Origin: Candidatus Poseidoniales archaeon | GTDB taxonomy: Archaea; Thermoplasmatota; Poseidoniia; Poseidoniales; Poseidoniaceae | Assembly: GCA_012959845.1 (NCBI GenBank) | Contig: DUCL01000037.1 | Span: 1,233 to 6,650, forward strand | DNA length: 5,418 bases | Direction: 5' to 3' | Shown here: piece by piece, positions 1 through 5,418 of the stretch | Layout of the letters: every line of letters begins with the position of its first letter | Numbering within the stretch: position 1 is the first letter of the stretch | Notes under the pieces: generated by a model | The model's input: only the letters and a program-made list of their open reading frames with translations | Told to the model about the DNA's origin: nothing | The model's database searches: none | Program-made: the position numbers and the translations under genes

Positions 1-1043
1 TCAAGATATAACGGGTATTCTCCAGCGGCCATTCCCGCATCATAGGTCCACGAGAAATTGCCAACTAAACCATTGTTATCCAATCTCAAATCGTCTTCAG
101 AAAAAGTCTTGTCGAATTCAGAAGATGCCCCATTTGGAGTAGTCATTATCAACTTCACATCTTGAATATCTGCTCTACCAAATGCATCCCTTACATCAAC
201 TGAGAAATGCATTCCTCTGTATTCTGGGCGGTGATTTGGCGACCACTCTGTCTTCTCTGCATCATTCCAACCGCATCCATAATCTACATGGCAACTGTGA
301 ACTTTTACAGCAGAACCAGAAAGAGCGTTTGCCTTTATTTCAAGTCTTGAAAATCCTTCGGTTTGCTCAACATCACCAAAGGCAATCAATACATCACAAT
401 CTCCACCTTGTCCGATTCCACCGCCACCTTCACAGGTCGCTTGTGCATCAACGCGCAGTTTCAATTGCTTACCATTAGGTACTGTAAAAAATCCTTCTGA
501 TGGAAGGTCAAAGAACACTTCATTGACCGTCCAAGAACAAGATGAACCAAGGAATCCTCCAGTACATGGGTCTGATAGACTAACTGTTTGAGAATCAACA
601 TCAGAATCACCTGCTGCTAATGCAAATGTTATATCGGCTGTTGAACCTTCACTACCTTTGAATTGTAGATATATGGACAATCGAATAGTTTCTTGAGTTC
701 CAGTCCCATGGATTTGCAAATCACTAATCATTTCACTACTACGGAATTCTATTCCGCCTAATGCACTTTCTTCTTGATGCGAACCATCGGGCTCGGCTGT
801 GGAGATTGAACCATCTCCGCCATTTTCTGCAACCGGTTCATCCAAGTAGAGGTCGTATGATTCCACTGAACCAACTACATTAGAAACTTCAGACTTGGGC
901 TCCAATGACATATTGTCACCAATAGTATCAACATTTGAAACCAATGCAAGAGGCGCTAGAGCCACCAATAAAATTCCAATAAGAATCATTGGAATGAGGA
1001 TGCTATTTACGCTTCTCTTGCCTGTCAGCATCTTGTTCACCAT
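1..1043 (-). CDS. Membrane-anchored or secreted surface protein, unknown function (3' end cut by window edge)
   Basis: An open frame runs without a stop from the ATG at 1041-1043 to the left edge, giving 347 complete residues; the C-terminus lies outside the window. An in-frame TAA sits eight codons upstream of this ATG, so the start is 1043 or the second Met (codon at 1029-1031). Residues 1-12 are basic (K4, K9, R10). A hydrophobic stretch at about 14-35 (ILIPMILIGILLVALAPLAL) follows, read as a signal peptide or signal anchor. The rest is acidic, rich in Gly, Ser and Thr, and looks beta-rich. Six cysteines fall in three close pairs (C160/C169, C204/C216, C251/C257), suggesting disulfides outside the cell. 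Around 278-345 the sequence resembles an Ig-like domain (HFSVDVRDAFG, later VGNFSWTYDAG). I recognise no enzyme motif. It is probably an envelope or adhesion-type protein, but the function is unknown. The gene reads away from the tRNA and is not in an operon with other visible genes. Confidence 0.85.
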   Translation of the reverse strand, partial: MVNKMLTGKRSVNSILIPMILIGILLVALAPLALVSNVDTIGDNMSLEPKSEVSNVVGSVESYDLYLDEPVAENGGDGSISTAEPDGSHQEESALGGIEFRSSEMISDLQIHGTGTQETIRLSIYLQFKGSEGSTADITFALAAGDSDVDSQTVSLSDPCTGGFLGSSCSWTVNEVFFDLPSEGFFTVPNGKQLKLRVDAQATCEGGGGIGQGGDCDVLIAFGDVEQTEGFSRLEIKANALSGSAVKVHSCHVDYGCGWNDAEKTEWSPNHRPEYRGMHFSVDVRDAFGRADIQDVKLIMTTPNGASSEFDKTFSEDDLRLDNNGLVGNFSWTYDAGMAAGEYPLYL

Positions 1044-1097
1044 CTCGGCCTGCCCAACCGACTGTTAAACGGTTTTGCATCAATTGCTCTCTAAATG

Positions 1098-1114
1098 CCC
1101 CCTCTACGAGGGGG
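1098..1114. repeat. Perfect GC-rich palindrome upstream of the surface-protein gene
   Basis: CCCCCTC, a three-base centre TAC, then GAGGGGG form a perfect 7-bp inverted repeat. It lies 55 bases upstream of the minus-strand ATG at 1043. Read on the minus strand, the GGGGG arm is followed at once by an AT-rich CATTTAGAG, an arrangement like an archaeal BRE plus TATA box. A T-run (1119-1123) follows it on the plus strand, but no plus-strand gene ends here, so a terminator role is unlikely. It may be an operator or part of the core promoter. A similar palindrome occurs at 2158-2174. Confidence 0.6.
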
Positions 1115-1130
1115 ATTGATTTTTCCAACT

Positions 1131-1198
1131 ATCAAAATATTCTCACTCCATAATCCATAGTCCTAGCGTAAAATGAATCAAAATATTGTCAAATATTG
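1131..1198. repeat. Short AT-rich direct repeats (TCAAA(A)TATT)
   Basis: ATCAAAATATT occurs at 1131-1141 and again at 1177-1187. A close variant, TCAAATATTG, follows at 1189-1198, giving a tandem AAATATTG at a 10-base step (1181 and 1191). These lie between the surface-protein gene and the tRNA. They could be TATA-like boxes for either direction or a regulator site, but AT-rich sequence makes chance matches easy. Apart from these, the two flanking elements and the palindrome, nothing else is apparent in the 1044-1250 gap. Confidence 0.35.
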
Positions 1199-1210
1199 CT
1201 ACATAAAAAA
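1199..1210 (+). promoter_or_regulatory. Probable TATA box for tRNA-Leu
   Basis: CTACATAAAAAA is an A/T-rich element about 45-50 bases upstream of the mature tRNA 5' end. With the usual archaeal spacing of about 25 bases from TATA box to start site, transcription would begin near 1229-1231, leaving a leader of roughly 20 bases for RNase P to remove. The assignment rests on position and composition only. Confidence 0.35.
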
Positions 1211-1250
1211 GAGCATCATTGAAAGACTCTAGGCGACCCGACCGGTTTAC

Positions 1251-1333
1251 GCAGGGGTGGCTGAGGCGGTCAAAGGCGCCGGGCTTAAGATCCGGTCCTT
1301 ATGGGTTCGTGGGTTCGAATCCCACCCCCTGCA
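1251..1333 (+). tRNA. tRNA-Leu (anticodon UAA)
   Basis: A complete type II tRNA of 83 nt with no intron. The acceptor stem GCAGGGG (1251-1257) pairs perfectly with CCCCTGC (1326-1332), and the discriminator base is A1333. The anticodon stem CCGGG/TCCGG (1279-1283 with 1291-1295, one G-T pair) encloses the loop CTTAAGA, with anticodon TAA at 1286-1288 reading UUA codons. A 13-base variable arm at 1296-1308 can form a short stem (TCC with GGG). The T stem GTGGG/CCCAC (1309-1313 with 1321-1325) encloses TTCGAAT. The long variable arm, A discriminator and TAA anticodon all fit leucine. CCA is not encoded, so it must be added by the nucleotidyltransferase. The D-arm and the CAAAGGCGC segment are typical of archaeal rather than bacterial leucine tRNAs. 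Confidence 0.97.
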
Positions 1334-1352
1334 TCTTTATTCATCACTTTTC
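1334..1352 (+). terminator. T-rich tRNA terminator (putative)
   Basis: TCTTTATTCATCACTTTTC directly follows the tRNA. It has short T-runs (1336-1338 and 1348-1351) of the kind archaeal RNA polymerase uses for intrinsic termination, and no hairpin. The convergent reductase gene ends at 1365, leaving only 31 bases for both transcripts to stop. Confidence 0.35.
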
Positions 1353-1364
1353 AGAATGTTTGAT

Positions 1365-2111
1365 TTACGGATTTAGCGACCAACCGCCATCTACCGTGAT
1401 GACTTGGCCAGAAAGATGAGGACTGTTGACGAGGAATATTATCGCCTTTGCAACATCATCTGGTTCACCTTCTCGACCAAGTGGAACTTTTTCGATTATT
1501 GAAGCGTAATGAGGTGCTTCCCAATCCGCGGCCAATACTGCACCTGGTGCTACACAATTAACCCTTATTTCTGGTGCTAACTCACCAGCAAAATTCAGCA
1601 TTAATTGTCGCAAACCGGCCTTGCTTGAGGTATAGTGAGATAGGTCTTTCCAAGAACGCCCAAGAGATGTATCAACAATGCCAATAACGCTACCATTAAC
1701 AGCCCTCAAGTTTGGAATAAATGCCTGTGTAATCAAGAAGGGAACTTCAATGTGAATTCTATTCATTATCCTAATGTCTTGTAGAGAAATGTTCTCTAAG
1801 TCCTTTGGTTTATAGAATGAGGCATTGTGAATTATTGCTGAAATCCCACCTGCTTCAATCACCTGTTTAGAGGATTTTACCTCTGCAATAAATCGTTGTA
1901 ATTGCTCATCGTCTTGGAAGTCGGCTTTGATGATTTCTGCACTCGGTTTTTTACCGCTTTTTTGTTCAAAATTATCCAGCAGTTGTTGTGCTTCTTGATG
2001 ACTATTATTGACATGAATAATTACGTGCCAATCCAGTTCTAAAAACGCAAGGGAAATCGCCGCTCCAATCCTCTTTCCACCACCGGTAATGATTGCGACT
2101 GGGCGGGCCAT
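1365..2111 (-). CDS. Short-chain dehydrogenase/reductase, pteridine reductase-like
   Basis: A 248-residue protein, full length for a classical SDR, predicted cytosolic and NADPH-dependent. Residues 9-16 (TGGGKRIG) are the Rossmann dinucleotide-binding loop; the K-R pair suggests NADPH preference. NASFYKP at 96-102 matches the segment after beta-strand 4 in pteridine reductases. The catalytic Y160 and K164 lie in YTSSK. The residue 13 before the Tyr, usually Ser, is D147, as in PTR1 and FolM enzymes. The usual catalytic Asn four residues before a conserved Pro appears to be His120. NCVAPG (185-190) and the C-terminal VDGGWSL are standard SDR features. The likely reaction is reduction of a dihydropterin or related pteridine; the substrate is inferred, and another carbonyl reductase role is possible. 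I chose the ATG at 2111. An in-frame TTG at 2141 would add ten residues, but it lies where the promoter is expected and adds nothing conserved. The gene is divergent from lipA and convergent with the tRNA. Confidence 0.88.
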   Translation of the reverse strand: MARPVAIITGGGKRIGAAISLAFLELDWHVIIHVNNSHQEAQQLLDNFEQKSGKKPSAEIIKADFQDDEQLQRFIAEVKSSKQVIEAGGISAIIHNASFYKPKDLENISLQDIRIMNRIHIEVPFLITQAFIPNLRAVNGSVIGIVDTSLGRSWKDLSHYTSSKAGLRQLMLNFAGELAPEIRVNCVAPGAVLAADWEAPHYASIIEKVPLGREGEPDDVAKAIIFLVNSPHLSGQVITVDGGWSLNP

Positions 2112-2150
2112 ATCAAGTCTGAGCAATTGTTTACTTTTCAACTCTTGTTT

Positions 2151-2159
2151 GATATTATT
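2151..2159 (-). promoter_or_regulatory. Putative TATA box for the SDR gene
   Basis: On the minus strand, GGGGG is followed by AATAATATC, matching the archaeal order of a purine-rich BRE then a TATA box. A start site about 25 bases downstream falls near 2128-2132, giving a short leader before the ATG at 2111. This placement argues against translation from the TTG at 2141. No experimental support. Confidence 0.4.
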
Positions 2160-2174
2160 CCCCCTATGGGGGAA
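2158..2174. repeat. Perfect GC-rich palindrome between divergent promoters
   Basis: TTCCCCC, a centre TAT, then GGGGGAA form a perfect 7-bp inverted repeat midway between the SDR and lipA starts. Each GGGGGAA arm points outward to an A/T-rich box, AATAATATC on the minus strand and GTATTTTGG on the plus strand. One symmetric element could thus serve as BRE for both divergent promoters, or as an operator controlling both. It shares the C5...G5 design and three-base centre with the palindrome at 1098-1114. Its outward arms have no T-run typical of a terminator. Confidence 0.6.
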
Positions 2175-2183
2175 GTATTTTGG
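2175..2183 (+). promoter_or_regulatory. Putative TATA box for the lipA-bkdA1-bkdA2 operon
   Basis: GTATTTTGG follows the GGGGGAA arm of the palindrome on the plus strand. The implied start site, near 2200-2208, would leave a leader of about 40 bases before the lipA ATG. The match to a TATA consensus is loose. The other candidate, TTAATTCATT at 2184-2193, is equally placed. Confidence 0.35.
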
Positions 2184-2246
2184 TTAATTCATTCCCACAC
2201 ACCTTTTTGATGGGCGAATAGTGGCATTGGGCAAGGGGGAAGGGAA

Positions 2247-3275
2247 ATGACAGGCAAACCACTTCCGATGGCGCGACCAATTCCTCCTGCTTTGCGCGAA
2301 AAACCAAAGCGTGAAAGATTGCCTGAATGGTTTAGAACTTCTTTACCAAATGGAAAGCAACAAGCCATATTTAATGAAACCAAAGCCGCTGTTGCAGATA
2401 ATAAATTGCATACTGTTTGCCAAGAAGCTAGGTGCCCCAACATACACGATTGCTGGGCTAGTGGTGATGCAACATTCATGATAGCAGGTCAAGAATGTAC
2501 TCGCGGTTGCCGATTCTGTGCTGTGGGAACCATCAAAACACCACCGCCTCTTGATTTGGATGAACCAACAAATCTTGCTGAGGCAGTTACTTCAATGGAC
2601 CTAAGGCATGTCGTCATCACTGTTGTCAATAGAGATGATTTACCGGACTCAGGTGCTGAGCATTACAAAAAATGCATAGATGCAGTTCATCTTGCACAAC
2701 CTGAGATTACACTTGAATTACTTTGTTCAGACCTTGCAGGAGATATGGAGGCGTTAGCATATTTGCTCGATAAGTCACCGCTTTCAGTATTCGCTCACAA
2801 TGTAGAGTGTGTGCCGCGTCTTGACAATATAGTTAGAGACCACCGAGCAAGTTTCTCGCAATCGATTGCTATATTGGCTGAAGCCAAGAAATTGAGACCT
2901 GATATTTTGACAAAATCATCCATCATGGTCGGTTTGGGTGAAAGCGATGAAGAAGTCACCCAAACTCTACAACTGCTGAAGGATGCAAATGTGGATTTGA
3001 TTACGATTGGACAATATCTTGCACCTTCATCAAAGCACCTCGTCGTGGACCGTTTCCCTCAACCGGAACAATATGATATTTGGGCAAAGCAAGCACTCGC
3101 AATGGGAATTAGCGGAATTGCCAGTGGGCCATTGGTTCGTTCATCATTTAAAGCAGGGCTACTATTGAGGAAATCACAAGACCTGAAAAACTCTGAATCC
3201 ATGCCAGGTGCCTATGTTTATGTCAATGGCCTACAAGACATTCATACAACATCACTTAAGGCCGATATTGATTGA
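2247..3275 (+). CDS. lipA: Lipoyl synthase LipA (radical SAM)
   Basis: A 342-residue protein of normal family length. It inserts two sulfur atoms at C6 and C8 of the octanoyl group carried on lipoyl domains of 2-oxoacid dehydrogenase E2 subunits (or GcvH), using S-adenosylmethionine; it acts in the cytosol. Both iron-sulfur signatures are intact: the auxiliary-cluster CX4CX5C at C58, C63, C69 and the radical SAM CX3CX2C at C84, C88, C91. HVVITVVNRDDL (121-132), TKSSIMVGLGE (222-232) and TIGQYL (253-258) are family blocks, and the essential C-terminal RSS(Y/F) motif is present as RSSF at 298-301. The common LIPDF block is changed to LCSDL (159-163). The ATG at 2247 follows the G-rich GGGGGAAGGGAA, a plausible ribosome-binding region; the alternative Met8 at 2268 has none. 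It is the first gene of an operon with bkdA1, nine bases downstream, and probably supplies lipoate to that complex. An octanoyltransferase or lipoate ligase is not in view. Confidence 0.97.
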   Translation: MTGKPLPMARPIPPALREKPKRERLPEWFRTSLPNGKQQAIFNETKAAVADNKLHTVCQEARCPNIHDCWASGDATFMIAGQECTRGCRFCAVGTIKTPPPLDLDEPTNLAEAVTSMDLRHVVITVVNRDDLPDSGAEHYKKCIDAVHLAQPEITLELLCSDLAGDMEALAYLLDKSPLSVFAHNVECVPRLDNIVRDHRASFSQSIAILAEAKKLRPDILTKSSIMVGLGESDEEVTQTLQLLKDANVDLITIGQYLAPSSKHLVVDRFPQPEQYDIWAKQALAMGISGIASGPLVRSSFKAGLLLRKSQDLKNSESMPGAYVYVNGLQDIHTTSLKADID

Positions 3276-3280
3276 GGTGA
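3273..3280 (+). promoter_or_regulatory. Strong Shine-Dalgarno site for bkdA1, overlapping the lipA stop
   Basis: TGAGGTGA matches the complement of the 16S rRNA 3' end and lies four bases before the bkdA1 ATG at 3285. Its first three bases are the lipA stop codon. This supports both the 3285 start and translation of the two genes from one mRNA. Confidence 0.75.
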
Positions 3281-3284
3281 AACG

Positions 3285-4526
3285 ATGACGGACAGAAAGA
3301 CCCTGATAACAAGTCCGTATACTCTCGGCGCTCCGCCATCACGGCCCGGCGAAACTACTGATTTTGGTGGTAAATGGAAAGAGCAACCACAAGATTTGCC
3401 AAGGCCAGACCCTACAAAATGTAGTTCACAAGACACTATTTCTCATGCCTCTGGATTGGTAAGGGTGCTGAATGACAAAGGTGAAGCAAAGGGTCAATGG
3501 AATCCTAAGTTGAAAAAAGAAACTTTAATCGAGGGTTTGGAATACATGATGCGTTTGAGAATATTTGATGACAGAATGATCAAAATGCAGCGCACCGGAA
3601 AACTTTCGTTTTACATGCGCTCATTGGGTGAGGAAGCGGTTGCAATCGCACAGACCATGGCATTGCAGAATCAAGATTGGATTTTTCCATCGTATAGACA
3701 ACCAGGGGCTCAATTCGTTAGAGGTAGAAGTATGGTCAGTATGATTTGCCATTGTATAGGTAATACTGAAGATAATGTCAAGGGAAGACAAATGCCCGTC
3801 CATTACACTTGGAAAGAAGGAAGATTTATCTCGATTTCAAGTCCTGTCGGAACTCAATTTTCTCAAGCGGTTGGAGTCGCTATGGCCAGTGCCTACAAAG
3901 GCGATGATGAAGTTTGTATCACTTGGGTTGGCGATGGTACTTCGGCGCAAGGCGACTATCATTATGCACTCAATTTCGCTTCAACTTTCAAGCCACCAGT
4001 AATTCTTAATGTGGTCAACAACCAATGGGCGATTTCTACACATCGAAATTTAGCAACTGGTGGAAGAACTTTCGCTGAACGTGGCTTAGCCTACGATATT
4101 CCTAGTTTCAGAGTTGACGGAAATGATTTCCTCGCACTATACAGTGTTACGAAGTGGGCAAGAGAACGCGCTGGCGCTGGATTGGGTCCAACTCACATTG
4201 AAGTTTACACATATCGCGCTGGACCGCACTCCTCATCGGATGACCCAAGCGTCTATCGCCCAGCCGATGAGTTTGAATCGTGGCCTGGTGGCGACCCGAT
4301 TGATAGATTAAGGCAACACCTCATCAATAATGGAGATTGGAATGATAAGAAAAATGCCGCCTTGGAAAAGAAAATTGATGCCGAGGTAATGGCCGCGTAC
4401 AAGGAAGCCTGCACATTTGGCGACTTGGCAAGTGGGCCTTATCCTCCAGCGAGTACAATCTTTACCGAAGTATACGAAACTGTACCTTGGCATATCCAAG
4501 AACAACGCGAGGAGTTAGGGAAGTGA
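3285..4526 (+). CDS. bkdA1: Branched-chain 2-oxoacid dehydrogenase E1 alpha subunit
   Basis: A 413-residue protein. With BkdA2 it forms the E1 heterotetramer that decarboxylates 2-oxoacids from Val, Leu and Ile and passes the acyl group to lipoyl-E2. The thiamine-diphosphate motif begins at GDG (216-218) and ends at NN (245-246). KGRQMPVHY (166-174) and the active-site loop GPHSSSDDPS (313-322) are branched-chain E1 alpha blocks rather than pyruvate E1 ones. From memory it follows Pseudomonas BkdA1 closely: an N-terminal extension with SRPGETTDF (19-27), then LVRVLNDKGEAKGQW, GEEA, SYRQ, NVVNNQWAIST and YRPADEF. The length is also close to the roughly 410 residues of BkdA1. This argues for a bacterial-type enzyme with an N-terminal region of about 70 residues, not a mitochondrial targeting peptide. 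The loop serines align with the regulatory phosphosites of animal E1 alpha, but no kinase is seen. The start has a strong ribosome-binding site. The gene ends four bases before bkdA2. Confidence 0.95.
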   Translation: MTDRKTLITSPYTLGAPPSRPGETTDFGGKWKEQPQDLPRPDPTKCSSQDTISHASGLVRVLNDKGEAKGQWNPKLKKETLIEGLEYMMRLRIFDDRMIKMQRTGKLSFYMRSLGEEAVAIAQTMALQNQDWIFPSYRQPGAQFVRGRSMVSMICHCIGNTEDNVKGRQMPVHYTWKEGRFISISSPVGTQFSQAVGVAMASAYKGDDEVCITWVGDGTSAQGDYHYALNFASTFKPPVILNVVNNQWAISTHRNLATGGRTFAERGLAYDIPSFRVDGNDFLALYSVTKWARERAGAGLGPTHIEVYTYRAGPHSSSDDPSVYRPADEFESWPGGDPIDRLRQHLINNGDWNDKKNAALEKKIDAEVMAAYKEACTFGDLASGPYPPASTIFTEVYETVPWHIQEQREELGK

Positions 4527-4530
4527 TATC

Positions 4531-5418
4531 ATGACAAAAATGAATATGATTGCATCTCTAAACTCAGCACTACGCTGCCAATTGGAAAAAGACCCTAATA
4601 TCGTCATCTTTGGTGAAGACGTTGGGTATTTCGGTGGCGTTTTCAGAGTAACCGATGGATTGCAGAAGGACTTCGGAGCTCACCGAGTATTTGATGCACC
4701 TCTCGCTGAAGGCGGTATTGCTGCAATTGCAATGGGAATGAGTTTGAATGGACTACGCCCAGTTGCTGAAATACAATTCGCAGATTACATATTCCCTGCC
4801 TACGACCAAATCGTCAATGAAATCGCAAAGATTAGACATCGTTCTGGTGGAGAATTCTCAGCACCATTGACTATCCGCACTCCAGCGGGTGGAGGAATCA
4901 AGGGTGGCCACCATCACTCACAATCTCCAGAAGCCCAATTCACTCATACTCCTGGACTGAAAGTCGTTTATTGTTCAAATCCTTACAATGCCAAGGGATT
5001 GTTGACCAGTGCTATCGAATCAAATGACCCAGTGATATTCTTTGAGCCAAAACGCTGCTACAGAGGTCCATTCTATGGAGACCCGCACAATGTACCTACA
5101 TGGAATGACCATCCAGATGCAGAAGTACCAGATGATTATTATTCAATTCCACTCGAACAAGCAAGAATCGTTAGAGAAGGAGAGGCTTGTACAGTCATCG
5201 CTTGGGGAACTATGGTTCATGTTAGCGAACAGGCAATCAAAAACTCAGGCATAGATTGTGAACTAATAGACTTACAAACATTAGTGCCTTGGGACAGAGA
5301 TACAGTTGTTAATTCAATAAAGAAAACGGGACGATGCGTAATCGTCCACGAAGCACCAAAGACCTCGGGGTTCGGTGCTGAAATGAGTGCATCTATTCAA
5401 GAAAGATGTTTCTATCAC
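4531..5418 (+). CDS. bkdA2: Branched-chain 2-oxoacid dehydrogenase E1 beta subunit (3' end cut by window edge)
   Basis: An open frame of 296 codons runs from the ATG at 4531 to the last base of the window; the family is usually about 325-350 residues, so roughly the last 30-50 are missing. GEDVGYFGGVFRVT (28-41) and EIQFADYIFPAYDQIVNE (80-97) are E1 beta cofactor-binding and subunit-contact regions. E60 (PLAEGG) is in the position of the glutamate that activates thiamine diphosphate, and H129 (HSQSPEA) is the conserved active-site histidine. PVIFFEPKR and KKTGRCVIVHEA (264-275) are further family blocks. The segment around 190-208 (TWNDHP, then VPDDYYSIPL) matches an insertion I recall in Pseudomonas BkdA2, favouring the bacterial branched-chain type over pyruvate dehydrogenase beta. 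Just before the ATG, AGGAG (4510-4514) and AGTGAT (4522-4527) may guide ribosomes, the latter overlapping the bkdA1 stop. The four-base gap implies translational coupling. The E2 (bkdB) and E3 genes are expected next. Confidence 0.95.
   Translation, partial: MTKMNMIASLNSALRCQLEKDPNIVIFGEDVGYFGGVFRVTDGLQKDFGAHRVFDAPLAEGGIAAIAMGMSLNGLRPVAEIQFADYIFPAYDQIVNEIAKIRHRSGGEFSAPLTIRTPAGGGIKGGHHHSQSPEAQFTHTPGLKVVYCSNPYNAKGLLTSAIESNDPVIFFEPKRCYRGPFYGDPHNVPTWNDHPDAEVPDDYYSIPLEQARIVREGEACTVIAWGTMVHVSEQAIKNSGIDCELIDLQTLVPWDRDTVVNSIKKTGRCVIVHEAPKTSGFGAEMSASIQERCFYH

Noticed and set aside
182..478. Plus-strand open frame of 98 codons rich in His and Leu
   Set aside because: It is antisense to the surface-protein frame, has unnatural composition for a soluble protein and shows no family motif.
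1098..1123. Palindrome plus T-run as a bacterial-style intrinsic terminator
   Set aside because: No plus-strand gene ends upstream of it. The neighbouring gene starts on the minus strand, so a promoter or operator role fits better.
1251..1364. tRNA-Leu as an integration site for a mobile element
   Set aside because: I found no repeat of the tRNA 3' end elsewhere in the window and no integrase; the neighbours look like ordinary chromosomal genes.
1219..1419. Plus-strand open frame of 66 codons across the tRNA region
   Set aside because: It runs through the whole tRNA-Leu gene and into the 3' end of the convergent SDR gene, so it is a chance frame.
2112..2141. Ten-residue N-terminal extension of the SDR from a TTG start at 2141
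   Set aside because: The Rossmann strand begins right after the ATG at 2111. The TTG lies between the likely TATA box and the expected transcription start.
2189..2479. Minus-strand open frame of 96 codons
   Set aside because: It is antisense to the N-terminus of lipA, including the cysteine cluster region, and has no recognisable content.
5042..5254. Plus-strand open frame of 70 codons inside bkdA2
   Set aside because: It is an out-of-frame shadow; the bkdA2 frame through this stretch carries clear E1 beta blocks.
3285..5418. Annotation of the E1 genes as pyruvate dehydrogenase (pdhA/pdhB)
   Set aside because: The KGRQMPVHY and GPHSSSDD blocks of E1 alpha and the GGVFRVT and HSQSPEA context of E1 beta match branched-chain enzymes better. 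Substrate range is still not proven by sequence.

Overview
The window looks like a piece of a planktonic archaeal genome, most likely Marine Group II (Ca. Poseidoniales, Thermoplasmatota) or a close relative. The assignment is inferred. It rests on an archaeal-type leucine tRNA without an encoded CCA end, TATA-like boxes preceded by G-rich elements, moderate GC by eye, and a membrane-anchored extracellular protein next to housekeeping genes. No mobile element, CRISPR array or phage gene is visible.

Layout, left to right. (1) Positions 1-1043, minus strand: the N-terminal 347 residues of a secreted or membrane-anchored surface protein of unknown function, cut by the window edge. (2) Positions 1044-1250: an intergenic region with a perfect GC-rich palindrome, AT-rich direct repeats and a probable tRNA promoter. 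(3) Positions 1251-1333, plus: tRNA-Leu(UAA). (4) Positions 1365-2111, minus: a short-chain dehydrogenase/reductase of the pteridine reductase type, convergent with the tRNA. (5) Positions 2112-2246: a divergent promoter region with a second GC-rich palindrome flanked by TATA-like boxes. (6) Positions 2247-5418, plus: a tight operon of lipoyl synthase (lipA), 2-oxoacid dehydrogenase E1 alpha (bkdA1) and E1 beta (bkdA2, cut by the right edge).

The operon has a clear metabolic logic. BkdA1 and BkdA2 form the thiamine-diphosphate-dependent E1 of a branched-chain 2-oxoacid dehydrogenase complex. That complex needs lipoyl groups on its E2 subunit, and LipA inserts the sulfur atoms that make them. 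Genes for E2 and E3 would be expected just beyond the right edge. Both E1 subunits resemble the proteobacterial (Pseudomonas BkdA1/BkdA2) form, including its N-terminal extension, so ancient acquisition from bacteria is likely.

Nothing here is clearly a new system. The most interesting unexplained signal is the pair of perfect C5...G5 palindromes, one in each promoter-bearing intergenic region, placed where an archaeal BRE element or regulator-binding site would sit.
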